This document shows positions 41,299-49,644 of a stretch of 64,000 nucleotides of DNA, in pieces. The stretch spans positions 8,432,001 to 8,496,000 of the forward strand of contig NZ_LT670819.1 of NCBI RefSeq assembly GCF_900129855.1. The letters are read 5' to 3'. Position 1 is the first letter of the stretch. Every line of letters begins with the position of its first letter. The stretch comes from Streptomyces sp. 3214.6. GTDB lineage: Bacteria > Actinomycetota > Actinomycetes > Streptomycetales > Streptomycetaceae. The notes below the pieces were generated by a model. It did no database searches. It was given only the letters and a program-made list of their open reading frames with translations, and was not told the DNA's origin. The position numbers and the translations under genes are program-made.

Positions 41299-42453
41299 AT
41301 GACCGTGTCTTTACCGCAAGGGTTTCGCACACACACCGGGAACTGTGGGATCCGTGACGACCGCGACGACTTCCTGGTGGTCGCCTCGGACGTGCCGGCG
41401 AACCTGAGCGCGGTGTTCACCCGATCCCGCTTCGCCGGCCCGAGCGTCGTGCTCAGCCGGGAGACGGCCGCGGTCGGCACCGGCCGGGCGATCGTCGCCC
41501 TGTCCGGGAACGCCAACGTGGCGACGGGCGAGGACGGCCTGCGCGACGCGGGAGCCGTCCGCGCGGCCGTGGCCGGCGTCCTCGGCGCCGCCGAGAAGGA
41601 GGTGCTCATCGCCTCCACGGGTCTCATCGGACAGCGCTACCCGATGGCCTCCGTCCGGGCGCATCTCGACGCGCTGCGGGCGCCGTTCGAGGGCGCGGAC
41701 TTCACCGCCGCGGCGCGGGCCATCATGACCACCGACACCCGGCCGAAGACCCGCTCGGCCCGGTGCGGGGCGGCGACCGTGGTGGGTCTCGCCAAGGGCG
41801 TCGGCATGATGGAACCGAACATGGCGACGCTGCTCACGTTCTTCTTCACCGACGCCGGGATTCCGTCCGCGGACCTCGACGCGCTCTTCCGCCGCGTCGT
41901 CGACCGCACCTTCAACGCGCTGAGCATCGACACCGACACCTCCACCAGCGACACCGCGGCGGTGCTCGCGAACGGTCTGGCCGGACCGGTGGACCTGGTG
42001 GAGTTCGAGCGGATCCTCGGCGAACTCGCCCTGGACCTGGTCAAGGACATCGCCCGGGACGGCGAGGGCGCCACCAAGCTGATCGAGGTGGAGGTCACCG
42101 GGGCGCGCGACGCCGAGCAGGCCAAACGGGTGGGCAAGGTCGTCGTCAACTCGCCCCTGGTGAAGACCGCCGTGCACGGCGCCGACCCCAACTGGGGGCG
42201 GGTGGCCATGGCCGTCGGCAAGTGCGAGGACGACACCGACATCGACCCGGGCCGCGTCACGATCGGCTTCGGGGACGTGGAGGTGTATCCGGCGCCGCCG
42301 GACGAGGACCGCCTCTCCCGGGTGGCCGCCCACCTCAAGGGCGACGAGGTGCTCATCCGGGTCGGTCTGGGCATCGCCGACGGCGCCTTCCGCGTGTACG
42401 GATGCGACCTGACGGAAGGGTATGTGCGCCTGAACGCGGACTACTCGACCTGA
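41299..42453 (+). CDS. oat: Ornithine acetyltransferase (ArgJ/OAT family), clavam OAT
   Basis: 384 residues of the ArgJ family of self-cleaving N-terminal nucleophile enzymes, close to S. clavuligerus OAT2 (393). KGVGMMEPNMATLLT contains the cleavage site before T177, the nucleophile of the beta chain. NTDTSTSDT-like (IDTDTSTSDT) and the ending GYVRLNADYST are conserved. It swaps acetyl groups between N-acetylornithine and glutamate; in clavam clusters it is thought to raise arginine supply or act on an acylated intermediate, and it is not essential in S. clavuligerus. It starts at ATG 41299 behind GAGAGGA. A housekeeping argJ presumably lies elsewhere. Confidence 0.9.
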   Translation: MTVSLPQGFRTHTGNCGIRDDRDDFLVVASDVPANLSAVFTRSRFAGPSVVLSRETAAVGTGRAIVALSGNANVATGEDGLRDAGAVRAAVAGVLGAAEKEVLIASTGLIGQRYPMASVRAHLDALRAPFEGADFTAAARAIMTTDTRPKTRSARCGAATVVGLAKGVGMMEPNMATLLTFFFTDAGIPSADLDALFRRVVDRTFNALSIDTDTSTSDTAAVLANGLAGPVDLVEFERILGELALDLVKDIARDGEGATKLIEVEVTGARDAEQAKRVGKVVVNSPLVKTAVHGADPNWGRVAMAVGKCEDDTDIDPGRVTIGFGDVEVYPAPPDEDRLSRVAAHLKGDEVLIRVGLGIADGAFRVYGCDLTEGYVRLNADYST

Positions 42454-42508
42454 CGGTGCCGCGCGGTCCGTCCCCGCCGCCCCCGTCCCCCGTCGTCCCT
42501 GTCCCCGT

Positions 42509-42541
42509 CCCCCAGGTCCTCTCCGTCAGGCGACCTGGGGG
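42509..42541. terminator. Hairpin between convergent oat and regulator genes
   Basis: CCCCCAGGTC (42509-42518) and its exact complement (42532-42541) make a 10-bp stem with a 13-base loop that contains the stop codon of the regulator. It lies 55 bp beyond the oat stop. Confidence 0.75.
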
Positions 42542-45500
42542 ATGCCCCTCCAGGGCGTCAGATGGAGGGGGAGGGCGTTGAGGTACACCACCTCTCCCGT
42601 CCGAGCCGCCAGCTTGCGCATGCGCCTGAGATAGGCGTGCGCCTGGCGGCGTCGGCCGGCCAACCGCTCCGCGTCGGCCAGCAGGCTCAGCCCCAGCGTC
42701 AGCAGCCTGGTGCCGGCCCGCTCAGCGCGGTCCAGCGAGCGGCCCGCGTCCGCCAGCAGCCGCGGACTGGCCGTGCCCAGGTGCGCGTTGGCCCAGGCGA
42801 GTGAGGCGTCGATCAGCCACTGCACCCCCGGCAGCCGCGTGCGGCCGGCCGTCTCGGCCGCCACCAGCGCACTGCGCAAGGCACCGTGCGGATCGTTGTC
42901 GAGGACCTTCAGCACCGACTCGGTGGTGTGCAGGGTGACGAAGTCACGCATCGCCGAGTGGTGCGAGAGGGACACCAGATGGCGCAGGTCGTCCATCGCC
43001 TGCCAGGCCTCCGCGGGGGAGCCCGCCATCCAGTGACTCATCGCCCGCACCGCACGCGTCTCGGCCTGCACCCCCTGCCCGCAGCAGGGGCGGGACGGCA
43101 GGGCGTGGCTCGCCAGCGCCATGCTCGCCTCGGACGCGGCCAGCGCCTGGGCCAGCTGGCCGCGGGAGTGCAGCATGATGCTGCGGCCCTGATGGACCGT
43201 GGCCTCCAGCGACGGATCGTTCTCCCGCGCCGCCAGCGCCAACAGTGTCGGGATCATCGTCTCGGCCTTGCGGAACTCGGCCCGGTACACCAGGCCCAGG
43301 AAGCGCTTGGGCAGCAGCCGGGCGCGCTGCGGCCTTCCCAGCGCACAGCCCAGGGCCTCGATGCGCGCGTGGATCGCCTCGGTCGACACGGCGCCCGAGC
43401 CGTGCACGTACCAGGAGATGTCGGCGCGGCGGAGCTGCACGGCCAGCTCGGCCTCGGCGTACCCCGGCTCGCCGTCCCGGCCGCCGGTCAGCGTGGCTGC
43501 CTGGTCCAGCCAGGCCATCGCCACGTCGTCCAGGCCGCGTTGCCCGGCCTTCTCCGCCTCGTCCAGCAGGGGCTGGATCACCTCGTCGGGCGTCATCGTC
43601 AGCAGGGCCGCGCGGGCGTGCCGGGCGATCGACCGCTTGGCGTCGGCGGGGGTGACGGCCCGGGCCGCGAGGAACCCGACGGCGCACCGGTGCAGCCGGG
43701 CCCGCATCGAGTACGGCAGCTCTCGGCGGACGGTGTCCCGCAGCAGGGGGTGCACGAACTCCAGACGGCACTCGGTGCCCGGGACGTTGCGCAGCAGCCC
43801 GCCCCGGATCGCGTCCCGCAGGGCGTCCGAGGAGACGCCGTCCTCGGCGGCGAGGTCCTTCATCGCCCCCGGTGAGCTGTCCGGGCCGAGGACGGCGCAC
43901 GCCCGGAGCACGGTCATGATCTCCGGGGGAAGCCCGCCGAGACGCTCGTGGACGACCCCCCGCAGCGAGTCCGGCAGCAGTTCGCGGACCTCGTTCGGGG
44001 AGGCGTCGGACGTCAGCTGTTCCAGGAGCCTGACCAGGAAGTACGGATTGCCCTGGGTGCGGTGCTGCAACGCGGTGCACTGCTCCGGACCCAGCTCGCG
44101 GCCCATCGTGGCCGCCAGCTCCCGGCTCTCCGCCGGAGTGAGACCGCCGAGGGTGATCTCGTCGGATGTGGGCAGTTCGCGCACGGCCGCCAGCGCCGCG
44201 CGCATCTGCGGATCGGCGGCCGGCCGGAACGTGCGGGAGGTGACGAGGAGCAGCAGCCGCGAGTCGTGGAGCTGCCGGGCGAGAAATCTCAGCAGGTGCA
44301 GGGAGGCGGTGTCGGCCCAGTGCAGGTCCTCCAGGATCAGCAGCAGCGGAGGGCGGGCGATCCCGAGCAGCGCGCGGCTCACCGCCTCGTGCAGCTCGAA
44401 CCTGCTGGGTTCGGCGGCGGCGGCAGCGAACTCGCCCGACTCCGGGGCGAGTTCGGGAACCAGGGCGGTCAGGGTGGCGCGGATGTCGCCGGGCAGCGAG
44501 CGGACCGTCTCCGGCCAGCGCTCGGCCGTCTGACGCAGGGCCTGTTTCCACGGCCAGTGCGCGGGCAGGTCGTCGCTCTGCGGGCAGTTCACCGTGACGA
44601 CGTCCATGTCGTACTCCGCGCACGCGCGCCGTAACTCGTGCAGCAGACTGGTCTTGCCGGAACCGCTCTCGCCCAGCAGCAGCGTCACGCCTCCCTTGCC
44701 GTGCCGGGCGGTCTCCACCCCGGCCAGCAGCCTTTGCAGTTCCTCCTGCCGTCCGACGAACGGGCGGACGGCCTCGTACTGCCGGTCGGCCGCGGGCTCC
44801 GGACGGACCTCCTCCTCGCGGACCGCGGGAACTGCGGGGACCGCGAGGGTGGTTGGGGCGGTGGGGACCAGGGGGACGGTCGGGCCTGTGGGGACTGTGG
44901 GGCCTGTGTGGGCGGTCGGGGCTGCGGGGGCGGCTGGCGGTGCGGGCTCGGGCGGTGGGGTCGTCTGCCGTGCAGGGGTGAGCGAGGGGTCCTGCCGCAG
45001 GATCTCCCCGTGGATCTGCCGGAGTTCCGGGCTGACGTCCACCCCCAGCTCGTCGGCCAGATACCGCCGGGTGCGCTCGAAGACCTGCAGCGCGTCCGCC
45101 TGGCGTCCGCTGCAGTACTGGGCCTGCATCAGCCGGCGCACCAGGCGCTCGCGCATGGGGTGCTGGAGCACCTCGCGCTCCAGGTCGTCGAGTATCTCGT
45201 GGCTGCGGCCCAGGGCGAACGCGGCCTGCGCCCGGCCTTCCGCCGCCGACAGCCGCAGCTGGACCAGCCGTTGGGTCTCGCGGCAGGCGAAGTCGTACTC
45301 GGACAGGTCCTCGAACGGCGGCGCCGTCCATTCCCGCAGGGCCTGCGACAACAGCGCGAAGGCCTCCGCGGGCCTGCCCTGCCGCTCGGCGGTGAGCCCC
45401 TGGCCGATGAGCCTCTCGAACCTCATGACGTCGATGTGGTCGGGGTCGATGTCGAGCACGTAGCCGGGGGAGCGGTACTGCAGCCGGAGCTGGGCGCCGT

Positions 45501-45810
45501 CGGCCAGCGGCTGACCGCCCACGAGCTTGCGCAGACGGGAGACGTACGACTGGAGTGTGGCGACGGCGTGGTCGGGGAGGTCGTCGCCCCAGATGTTCTC
45601 CAGGATGGACGGGATGGAGACGACTTTGCCGGCGTTGATCACCAGCAGTGCGAGGACCGCGCGGCGCCGGGGCGGTCCCAGTTCCAGGGTCTTCTGGGGA
45701 AGCCGCACGGTCATCTTGCCGAAGACGCGGACGGCGGGACCGAGGGCCTCAGCATGCTGCATGCGGCTTCCTTGCTCTTGTACGGGCACGATCTGGGTGC
45801 TTCCTGACAT
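42526..45810 (-). CDS. cvm7P: Large SARP-ATPase regulator (Cvm7P-like)
   Basis: 1094 residues. About 25-120: OmpR-like winged helix (VRVFGKMTVRLPQKTLELGP, then LQSYVSRLRKLVGG). About 125-270: activation domain ending LADELGVDVSPELRQIHGEI. A Pro/Ala/Thr-rich linker follows. About 340-700: AAA/STAND ATPase with Walker A LLGESGSGKTSLLHE and Walker B LLLILEDLHWADT. The remainder is TPR-like helices; there is no C-terminal LuxR helix-turn-helix. Cvm7P of this design activates 5S-clavam genes in S. clavuligerus. Leu393 is TTA (44634-44632), predicting bldA dependence. ATG 45810 is chosen because AGGAGA precedes it; the open frame extends further upstream without coding character. Confidence 0.87.
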   Translation of the reverse strand: MSGSTQIVPVQEQGSRMQHAEALGPAVRVFGKMTVRLPQKTLELGPPRRRAVLALLVINAGKVVSIPSILENIWGDDLPDHAVATLQSYVSRLRKLVGGQPLADGAQLRLQYRSPGYVLDIDPDHIDVMRFERLIGQGLTAERQGRPAEAFALLSQALREWTAPPFEDLSEYDFACRETQRLVQLRLSAAEGRAQAAFALGRSHEILDDLEREVLQHPMRERLVRRLMQAQYCSGRQADALQVFERTRRYLADELGVDVSPELRQIHGEILRQDPSLTPARQTTPPPEPAPPAAPAAPTAHTGPTVPTGPTVPLVPTAPTTLAVPAVPAVREEEVRPEPAADRQYEAVRPFVGRQEELQRLLAGVETARHGKGGVTLLLGESGSGKTSLLHELRRACAEYDMDVVTVNCPQSDDLPAHWPWKQALRQTAERWPETVRSLPGDIRATLTALVPELAPESGEFAAAAAEPSRFELHEAVSRALLGIARPPLLLILEDLHWADTASLHLLRFLARQLHDSRLLLLVTSRTFRPAADPQMRAALAAVRELPTSDEITLGGLTPAESRELAATMGRELGPEQCTALQHRTQGNPYFLVRLLEQLTSDASPNEVRELLPDSLRGVVHERLGGLPPEIMTVLRACAVLGPDSSPGAMKDLAAEDGVSSDALRDAIRGGLLRNVPGTECRLEFVHPLLRDTVRRELPYSMRARLHRCAVGFLAARAVTPADAKRSIARHARAALLTMTPDEVIQPLLDEAEKAGQRGLDDVAMAWLDQAATLTGGRDGEPGYAEAELAVQLRRADISWYVHGSGAVSTEAIHARIEALGCALGRPQRARLLPKRFLGLVYRAEFRKAETMIPTLLALAARENDPSLEATVHQGRSIMLHSRGQLAQALAASEASMALASHALPSRPCCGQGVQAETRAVRAMSHWMAGSPAEAWQAMDDLRHLVSLSHHSAMRDFVTLHTTESVLKVLDNDPHGALRSALVAAETAGRTRLPGVQWLIDASLAWANAHLGTASPRLLADAGRSLDRAERAGTRLLTLGLSLLADAERLAGRRRQAHAYLRRMRKLAARTGEVVYLNALPLHLTPWRGIPQVA

Positions 45811-45887
45811 GGGTCTTCTCCTGCCGTCCGGGCGGGCGGACGCCGAGCGAGGGGGGTGGGGTCGGCTGAGGAGGACGAACGGAGCCT

Positions 45888-45897
45888 TACACGTGTA
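45888..45897. promoter_or_regulatory. TACACGTGTA palindrome upstream of the Cvm7P-like gene
   Basis: A perfect 10-bp palindrome about 80 bp upstream of the regulator start. It is A/T-richer than its surroundings and a plausible operator for an unknown DNA-binding protein. Confidence 0.4.
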
Positions 45898-45913
45898 GGC
45901 CTGTTGCCTGCGG

Positions 45914-45995
45914 GCGGGAACGTGGCGGGGGGGAAACGTGGCGGGGGCGGGAACGTGGCGGGGGGAGGGGCGGGAACGAGGAGGCGGGGGGAACG
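45914..45995. repeat. Degenerate G-rich minisatellite
   Basis: Five imperfect units built on GAACGTGGCGGGG, spaced 16-23 bp, between the regulator and the MetX-like stop codon. The plus strand has many runs of four or more G and could form quadruplexes. No open frame of coding character runs through it. Confidence 0.65.
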
Positions 45996-46001
45996 GGTGG
46001 G

Positions 46002-46994
46002 TCACACAGCTGCTGGGGTCGGTTCGCGTTCCAGGAGGCGGGTGAGGGCGGCGGAAATGAAGGCGCGGTCGTTCTCGGTCGCACCGGCCCCGGCGAGATG
46101 GCCCCAGACGCCGGGGATGACCCGCAGCGTCGCGCGGGGGATGACACGCGCGGCCTCGGCCTCGTCCTGCGCGGCGAAGCACAGGTCGCGCAGGCCGGGC
46201 AGCAGGACCGTTTCGGCCCGGATCGAGGCGAGCGCCGCCCGGGTGTCGCCGTCGAACCCGGGGGTGGCTCCCACGTCGCTCGACTCCCAGGTGGAGACCT
46301 GGGCGAGCAGGTCCGACGCCTGTTTGGCGACGAACAGTTCCTCCCAGAATCCCGTCAGGTAGGCCTCCCGGTCCGCGAAACCCAGTTCGCGATAGAGGCG
46401 GTCGGTCCAGAAACCGTGCGAAGCCGCCCACCCGGCGAACAGCCGGGCCGCGGCCCGCCGCCCGGCGTCACCCGGGCCGCCGCCGCGCAGCGCGGCCCCG
46501 AGACCGGCCAGGAACACCCGGCCCGCCTCGCTGGTCGCCGCCGATCCGCAGACGGGGGCGATCCGGTCCACCAGGTCGGGATGCGACACCGCCCACTGGT
46601 AGGTGTGCATGGCGCCCATGGACCAGCCGGTCACCAACGCCAGCCGGGTGATGCCGAGTTCCTCGGTGATCAGCCGGTGCTGAGCGGCGACGTTGTCCCG
46701 GGCGGACACGGCGGGGAAGGCCGGGCCGGAGGGGTGGTTGCTGGGGGAGCTGGAGCAGCCGTTGCCGAACAGCCCCGGGACGACGACGCAGTAGCGGTCC
46801 GTGTCCAGGGGGCGGCCGCTGCCGATCAGCCAGTCGTAGCCGGTGTGATCGCCGGCGAAGAACGTCGGGCACAGCACGGCGTTGTCGCGCTCGCGGTCGA
46901 GAGACCCGTGAACGGCGTACACGATCGTCGCGTCGGTCAGTCTCCCTCCGCCGGTCAGTGGTAGATCGCCCAGTCGGTAGGTTGCGTGCTCCAT
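46002..46994 (-). CDS. MetX-family alpha/beta hydrolase (homoserine acetyltransferase-like)
   Basis: 330 residues. The alpha/beta-hydrolase fold of the homoserine O-acetyltransferase superfamily is shown by FAGDHTGYDWLIGSGRPLDT, the nucleophile elbow VTGWSMGAMHTYQW with S125, and RVIPGVWGHLAGAG with the catalytic histidine. The family includes homoserine and deacetylcephalosporin C acyltransferases and related hydrolases. The WGH-type ending resembles the hydrolase branch more than true MetX. Alanylclavam is a methionine antimetabolite reported to block homoserine O-succinylation, so a tolerant acyltransferase (resistance), an acyl-transfer tailoring enzyme, or a hydrolase are all open. ATG 46994 has GGGAGA upstream. 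Confidence 0.78.
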   Translation of the reverse strand: MEHATYRLGDLPLTGGGRLTDATIVYAVHGSLDRERDNAVLCPTFFAGDHTGYDWLIGSGRPLDTDRYCVVVPGLFGNGCSSSPSNHPSGPAFPAVSARDNVAAQHRLITEELGITRLALVTGWSMGAMHTYQWAVSHPDLVDRIAPVCGSAATSEAGRVFLAGLGAALRGGGPGDAGRRAAARLFAGWAASHGFWTDRLYRELGFADREAYLTGFWEELFVAKQASDLLAQVSTWESSDVGATPGFDGDTRAALASIRAETVLLPGLRDLCFAAQDEAEAARVIPRATLRVIPGVWGHLAGAGATENDRAFISAALTRLLEREPTPAAV

Positions 46995-47187
46995 CGGATC
47001 TCCCTATGCGTCGGGACGTTCCCGGTACAGGACAGAACAACAGGCATGGCGTTCGGCTCGGCCGAGCCGAGGACCGCGAGGCCCCGGGCGATACGGACGT
47101 ACGACATCCGCATGTGCCCATGCTGACAGCGGCGCTTGCCATCGCCTTGCATCACGCTTGCGGACGGCCTTTGGACCCCCGCGGGGT

Positions 47188-47505
47188 TCAGTGAGCGCCG
47201 AGGAGACGCAGCAGGGCGGTCACCCCGGCGGCCACGACCACGACGGCGACGAACGGGGCGCGCCGCAGGGCGAGCACCAGCGCCACGGCCACTCCCGCCG
47301 GACGCGCCACCCCGGCGAAACCGTCGGAGTCGGTCAGCGCGTCCGTGACGCACAGCGCGGTGAGCAGCACGACCGCCATGACCGGAAACAGCCGCTGAGT
47401 GGACTCCGGCAGACTGAACCGGTCGTGCAGCACCGTGCCGGCGAGCCGCAGCAGATAGGTGCCGACGGCCAGCGCGGCGACCGCGGCGACCATCATCGTG
47501 ACCAT
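47188..47505 (-). CDS. azlD: AzlD-like branched-chain amino-acid exporter subunit
   Basis: 105 residues with four hydrophobic segments (MMVAAVAALAVGTYLLRLAG, LFPVMAVVLLTALCVTDAL, ARPAGVAVALVLALRRAP, FVAVVVVAAGVTALLRLLG), the AzlD length and pattern. AzlD works with the larger AzlC in the inner membrane to export branched-chain amino acids and toxic analogues such as 4-azaleucine. ATG 47505 lies within the end of azlC (13-bp overlap), so the two are translationally coupled. Confidence 0.82.
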   Translation of the reverse strand: MVTMMVAAVAALAVGTYLLRLAGTVLHDRFSLPESTQRLFPVMAVVLLTALCVTDALTDSDGFAGVARPAGVAVALVLALRRAPFVAVVVVAAGVTALLRLLGAH

Positions 47506-48281
47506 GTCTCCTCCGTCCGTTCGCGCGGGACCGGCCGGTCGGACGCTCGGCGGGCGGCCGGCGGCAGGACGAGGAGCAGCAGCCCCGCCAGGGACAGCAG
47601 GACGGGGATGCCCGCCGGCAGCAGCGGGGTCGTGACCAGGGCCAGGGCGGCGCCGGCGAGGGCCGCGGCACGCGTGTCGCGATCCCGCAGCGAGGGCACC
47701 ACGAGCGCCAGCAGCCCGGCCGGAAACGCCGTGTCCAGACCGTAGACGGCGGGATCGCCGACGACACCCCCGAGGAGCACCCCGAACGCCGTGCCGCCGT
47801 CCCAGGCGAAGGTGAGGGCCACCCCGCACATCCAGAACGCCCGGCGGCGACGGGCGCCCTGCGGCTGCCCCATGGCGAACGCCACCGACTCGTCGCTGAT
47901 CAACTGGCTGCCGATCAGCCGCGCCCACCGGCCCTCGCCCACCGTGTCGCGCAGCGCCAGGCCGAACGGCAGATGACGGGCGTTGAGCAGAAGCCCGGCG
48001 AACACGGCGGCGAAGGGGTTTCCGGCGGCCAGCATGCCGACCGCCAGGAACTGCGAGCCGCCGGCGTGGATGAACACCGACATGGCGATCGCCAGCCAGC
48101 CCGGGATGCCGGCGGCGACGGCGATGGCGCCGAACGACACTCCGATCGCGGCGGCGGCCAGGCTCATCGCGCCGACGCCCTGCCATATCTCCCGCTCCGG
48201 CGTCCGAGCCCCGCCCCGCCTCCGCGCACCGGCCCTCTTCCGCGTACCGGCCCTCTTCCGCGTACCGTCCCGCCAGTTCAT
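47493..48281 (-). CDS. azlC: AzlC-like branched-chain amino-acid exporter
   Basis: 262 residues. After an Arg-rich cytoplasmic start containing a duplicated TRKRAG segment come multiple helices, with AIGVSFGAIAVAAGIPGW, FIHAGGSQFLAVGMLAAG and LLLNARHLPFGLAL, the AzlC signatures. It forms the exporter with AzlD. Placed in an operon behind an aminotransferase and beside clavam genes, it is a natural candidate to export alanylclavam, itself an alpha-amino acid, or to protect the producer from it. Its ATG overlaps the aminotransferase stop (ATGA). Confidence 0.82.
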   Translation of the reverse strand: MNWRDGTRKRAGTRKRAGARRRGGARTPEREIWQGVGAMSLAAAAIGVSFGAIAVAAGIPGWLAIAMSVFIHAGGSQFLAVGMLAAGNPFAAVFAGLLLNARHLPFGLALRDTVGEGRWARLIGSQLISDESVAFAMGQPQGARRRRAFWMCGVALTFAWDGGTAFGVLLGGVVGDPAVYGLDTAFPAGLLALVVPSLRDRDTRAAALAGAALALVTTPLLPAGIPVLLSLAGLLLLVLPPAARRASDRPVPRERTEETWSR

Positions 48282-49441
48282 GGCGCCCCGCGCAAGAAGC
48301 GCTCCAGGCGGTCCAGGCCCTCGTCCGTCGCGTCGGGGTCGCGTACGAACGTGGTCCGGATCCAGCCTCCGCCCTCCTGCGGGTCGGAGAAGAAGGGGGT
48401 GCCCGGAGCCACCAGGACCCCGGCCCGGTCGAGCAGGCGTTCCGCCAACTCCCGTGAGGACCGGTCGGTGACGCCCCTGATGCCGGCGAACACGAACCAG
48501 CCGCCCTCCGGCGCGAACACGTCGAGTCCGGCCTGGCCGAGACGCTTGACCATGTGGTCCCGTCGGTCCCGGAAGTCCTCGGCGCCGCTGCTGAACCCGG
48601 TGGCCGCCGCCGTGCCCTCCTGCAGCGGGGTGGACGCGCACACCGTGGTCCGCTCCACCACCCGGCGCAGGCCCGCGGTGAGTTCGGCGCCCGCCACGCA
48701 GTAGCCGAGCCGCCAGCCGGACATCTGCAGGGACTTCGAGAAGCTGCCGACGACGATCGAGTGATCGCGCGCCTGCGCCAGGTTCAACGGCGAGGTCATG
48801 CCCGCGGGGTCGAAGACGAAGTTGTCGTAGACCTCGTCGGTGATGCAGACGATGCCGTGCCGGACACAGATCTCCACGAGTGCGAGCATCTCGTCGGCGG
48901 TGAAGACCCGACCGGTCGGGTTGTGGGGGGTGTTGAGCAGGATCGCACGGGTCCGGGGTGTGATCGCGGCGCGTATCGCGTCCGGATCCAGCCGCCAGCC
49001 GGCGCCGCTCAGCCGCACCGGGCGCGGTACGGCCCCCAGCAGGCGCACCGTTCCCGGATAGGACTCGAAGTACGGTTCCGGAAGGATCACTTCGTCACCG
49101 GGGTCCACGGCGGCGAGCAGGGCCACCAGGGCGCCCTCCGTGGCCCCGCTGGTGATGGTGATCTCGTGGTCGGGGTCCACGTCCACTCCCCGGGTGCGCC
49201 GCAGGTGCCGGGCGACCGCTCGGCGCAGGGCCGGGGTGCCGGCCGCCGGGGCGTACTGGTTGCGGCCGGTGCGCATGGCGGTGGCGGCCGCGGTGAGGAC
49301 GGTGTCGGGCGGATCGTGCACCGGGACACCGCTGGCGATGTCGACGGCCCCGATCTCCCGTGCGGTCGCCGCCAGTCCGGCCAGCGACATGGGGGCCAGC
49401 GCGGCGACCCGGTGCGAAAGGGGGGCTTTCCTGATGCTCAT
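48278..49441 (-). CDS. Class I/II PLP aminotransferase, candidate OrfC-equivalent
   Basis: 387 residues, fold type I. VPVHDPPDTVLTAAATAMR, QYAPAAGTPALRRAVARHL, LNTPHNPTGRVFTADEM (PLP asparagine), CITDEVYDNFVFD (aspartate and tyrosine) and GSFSKSLQMSGWRLGY with the Schiff-base lysine are the aspartate/kynurenine aminotransferase marks. In S. clavuligerus an aminotransferase, OrfC, makes alanylclavam from the 2-oxo acid left after the dehydratase and RidA steps. This gene fits that role best, since the class III enzyme at 33203 matches Cvm6. It heads the operon with azlC and azlD. ATG 49441 has a poor ribosome site. Confidence 0.82.
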   Translation of the reverse strand: MSIRKAPLSHRVAALAPMSLAGLAATAREIGAVDIASGVPVHDPPDTVLTAAATAMRTGRNQYAPAAGTPALRRAVARHLRRTRGVDVDPDHEITITSGATEGALVALLAAVDPGDEVILPEPYFESYPGTVRLLGAVPRPVRLSGAGWRLDPDAIRAAITPRTRAILLNTPHNPTGRVFTADEMLALVEICVRHGIVCITDEVYDNFVFDPAGMTSPLNLAQARDHSIVVGSFSKSLQMSGWRLGYCVAGAELTAGLRRVVERTTVCASTPLQEGTAAATGFSSGAEDFRDRRDHMVKRLGQAGLDVFAPEGGWFVFAGIRGVTDRSSRELAERLLDRAGVLVAPGTPFFSDPQEGGGWIRTTFVRDPDATDEGLDRLERFLRGAP

Positions 49442-49644
49442 GGATGAACAGGCTCGTTCAAGGCGCTTGAGGTCGATGTGACGGTGCGGTTGTGCTTCGT
49501 CGGCAGCGGGTCCCTCCAGGCGTGCGCACGCCGCCGACATGCGGAGCGTCAACCAGGCTGACAAGCGGGCCCAGCGAGCATGGGCTGCGCCGCCCGCCGG
49601 GGCGTCGCCACCCACCCGTTCAACCGGAATGCGGGAGTCACGCT

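Noticed and set aside
41299..42453. Part of a primary arginine operon
   Set aside because: No argC, argB, argD or argR neighbours; it follows the clavam core genes as oat does in S. clavuligerus.
45811..46431. Open frame extending the Cvm7P-like regulator by about 200 codons upstream
   Set aside because: The extension crosses the G-rich repeats and the MetX-like gene, has no coding character, and a good ribosome site precedes ATG 45810.
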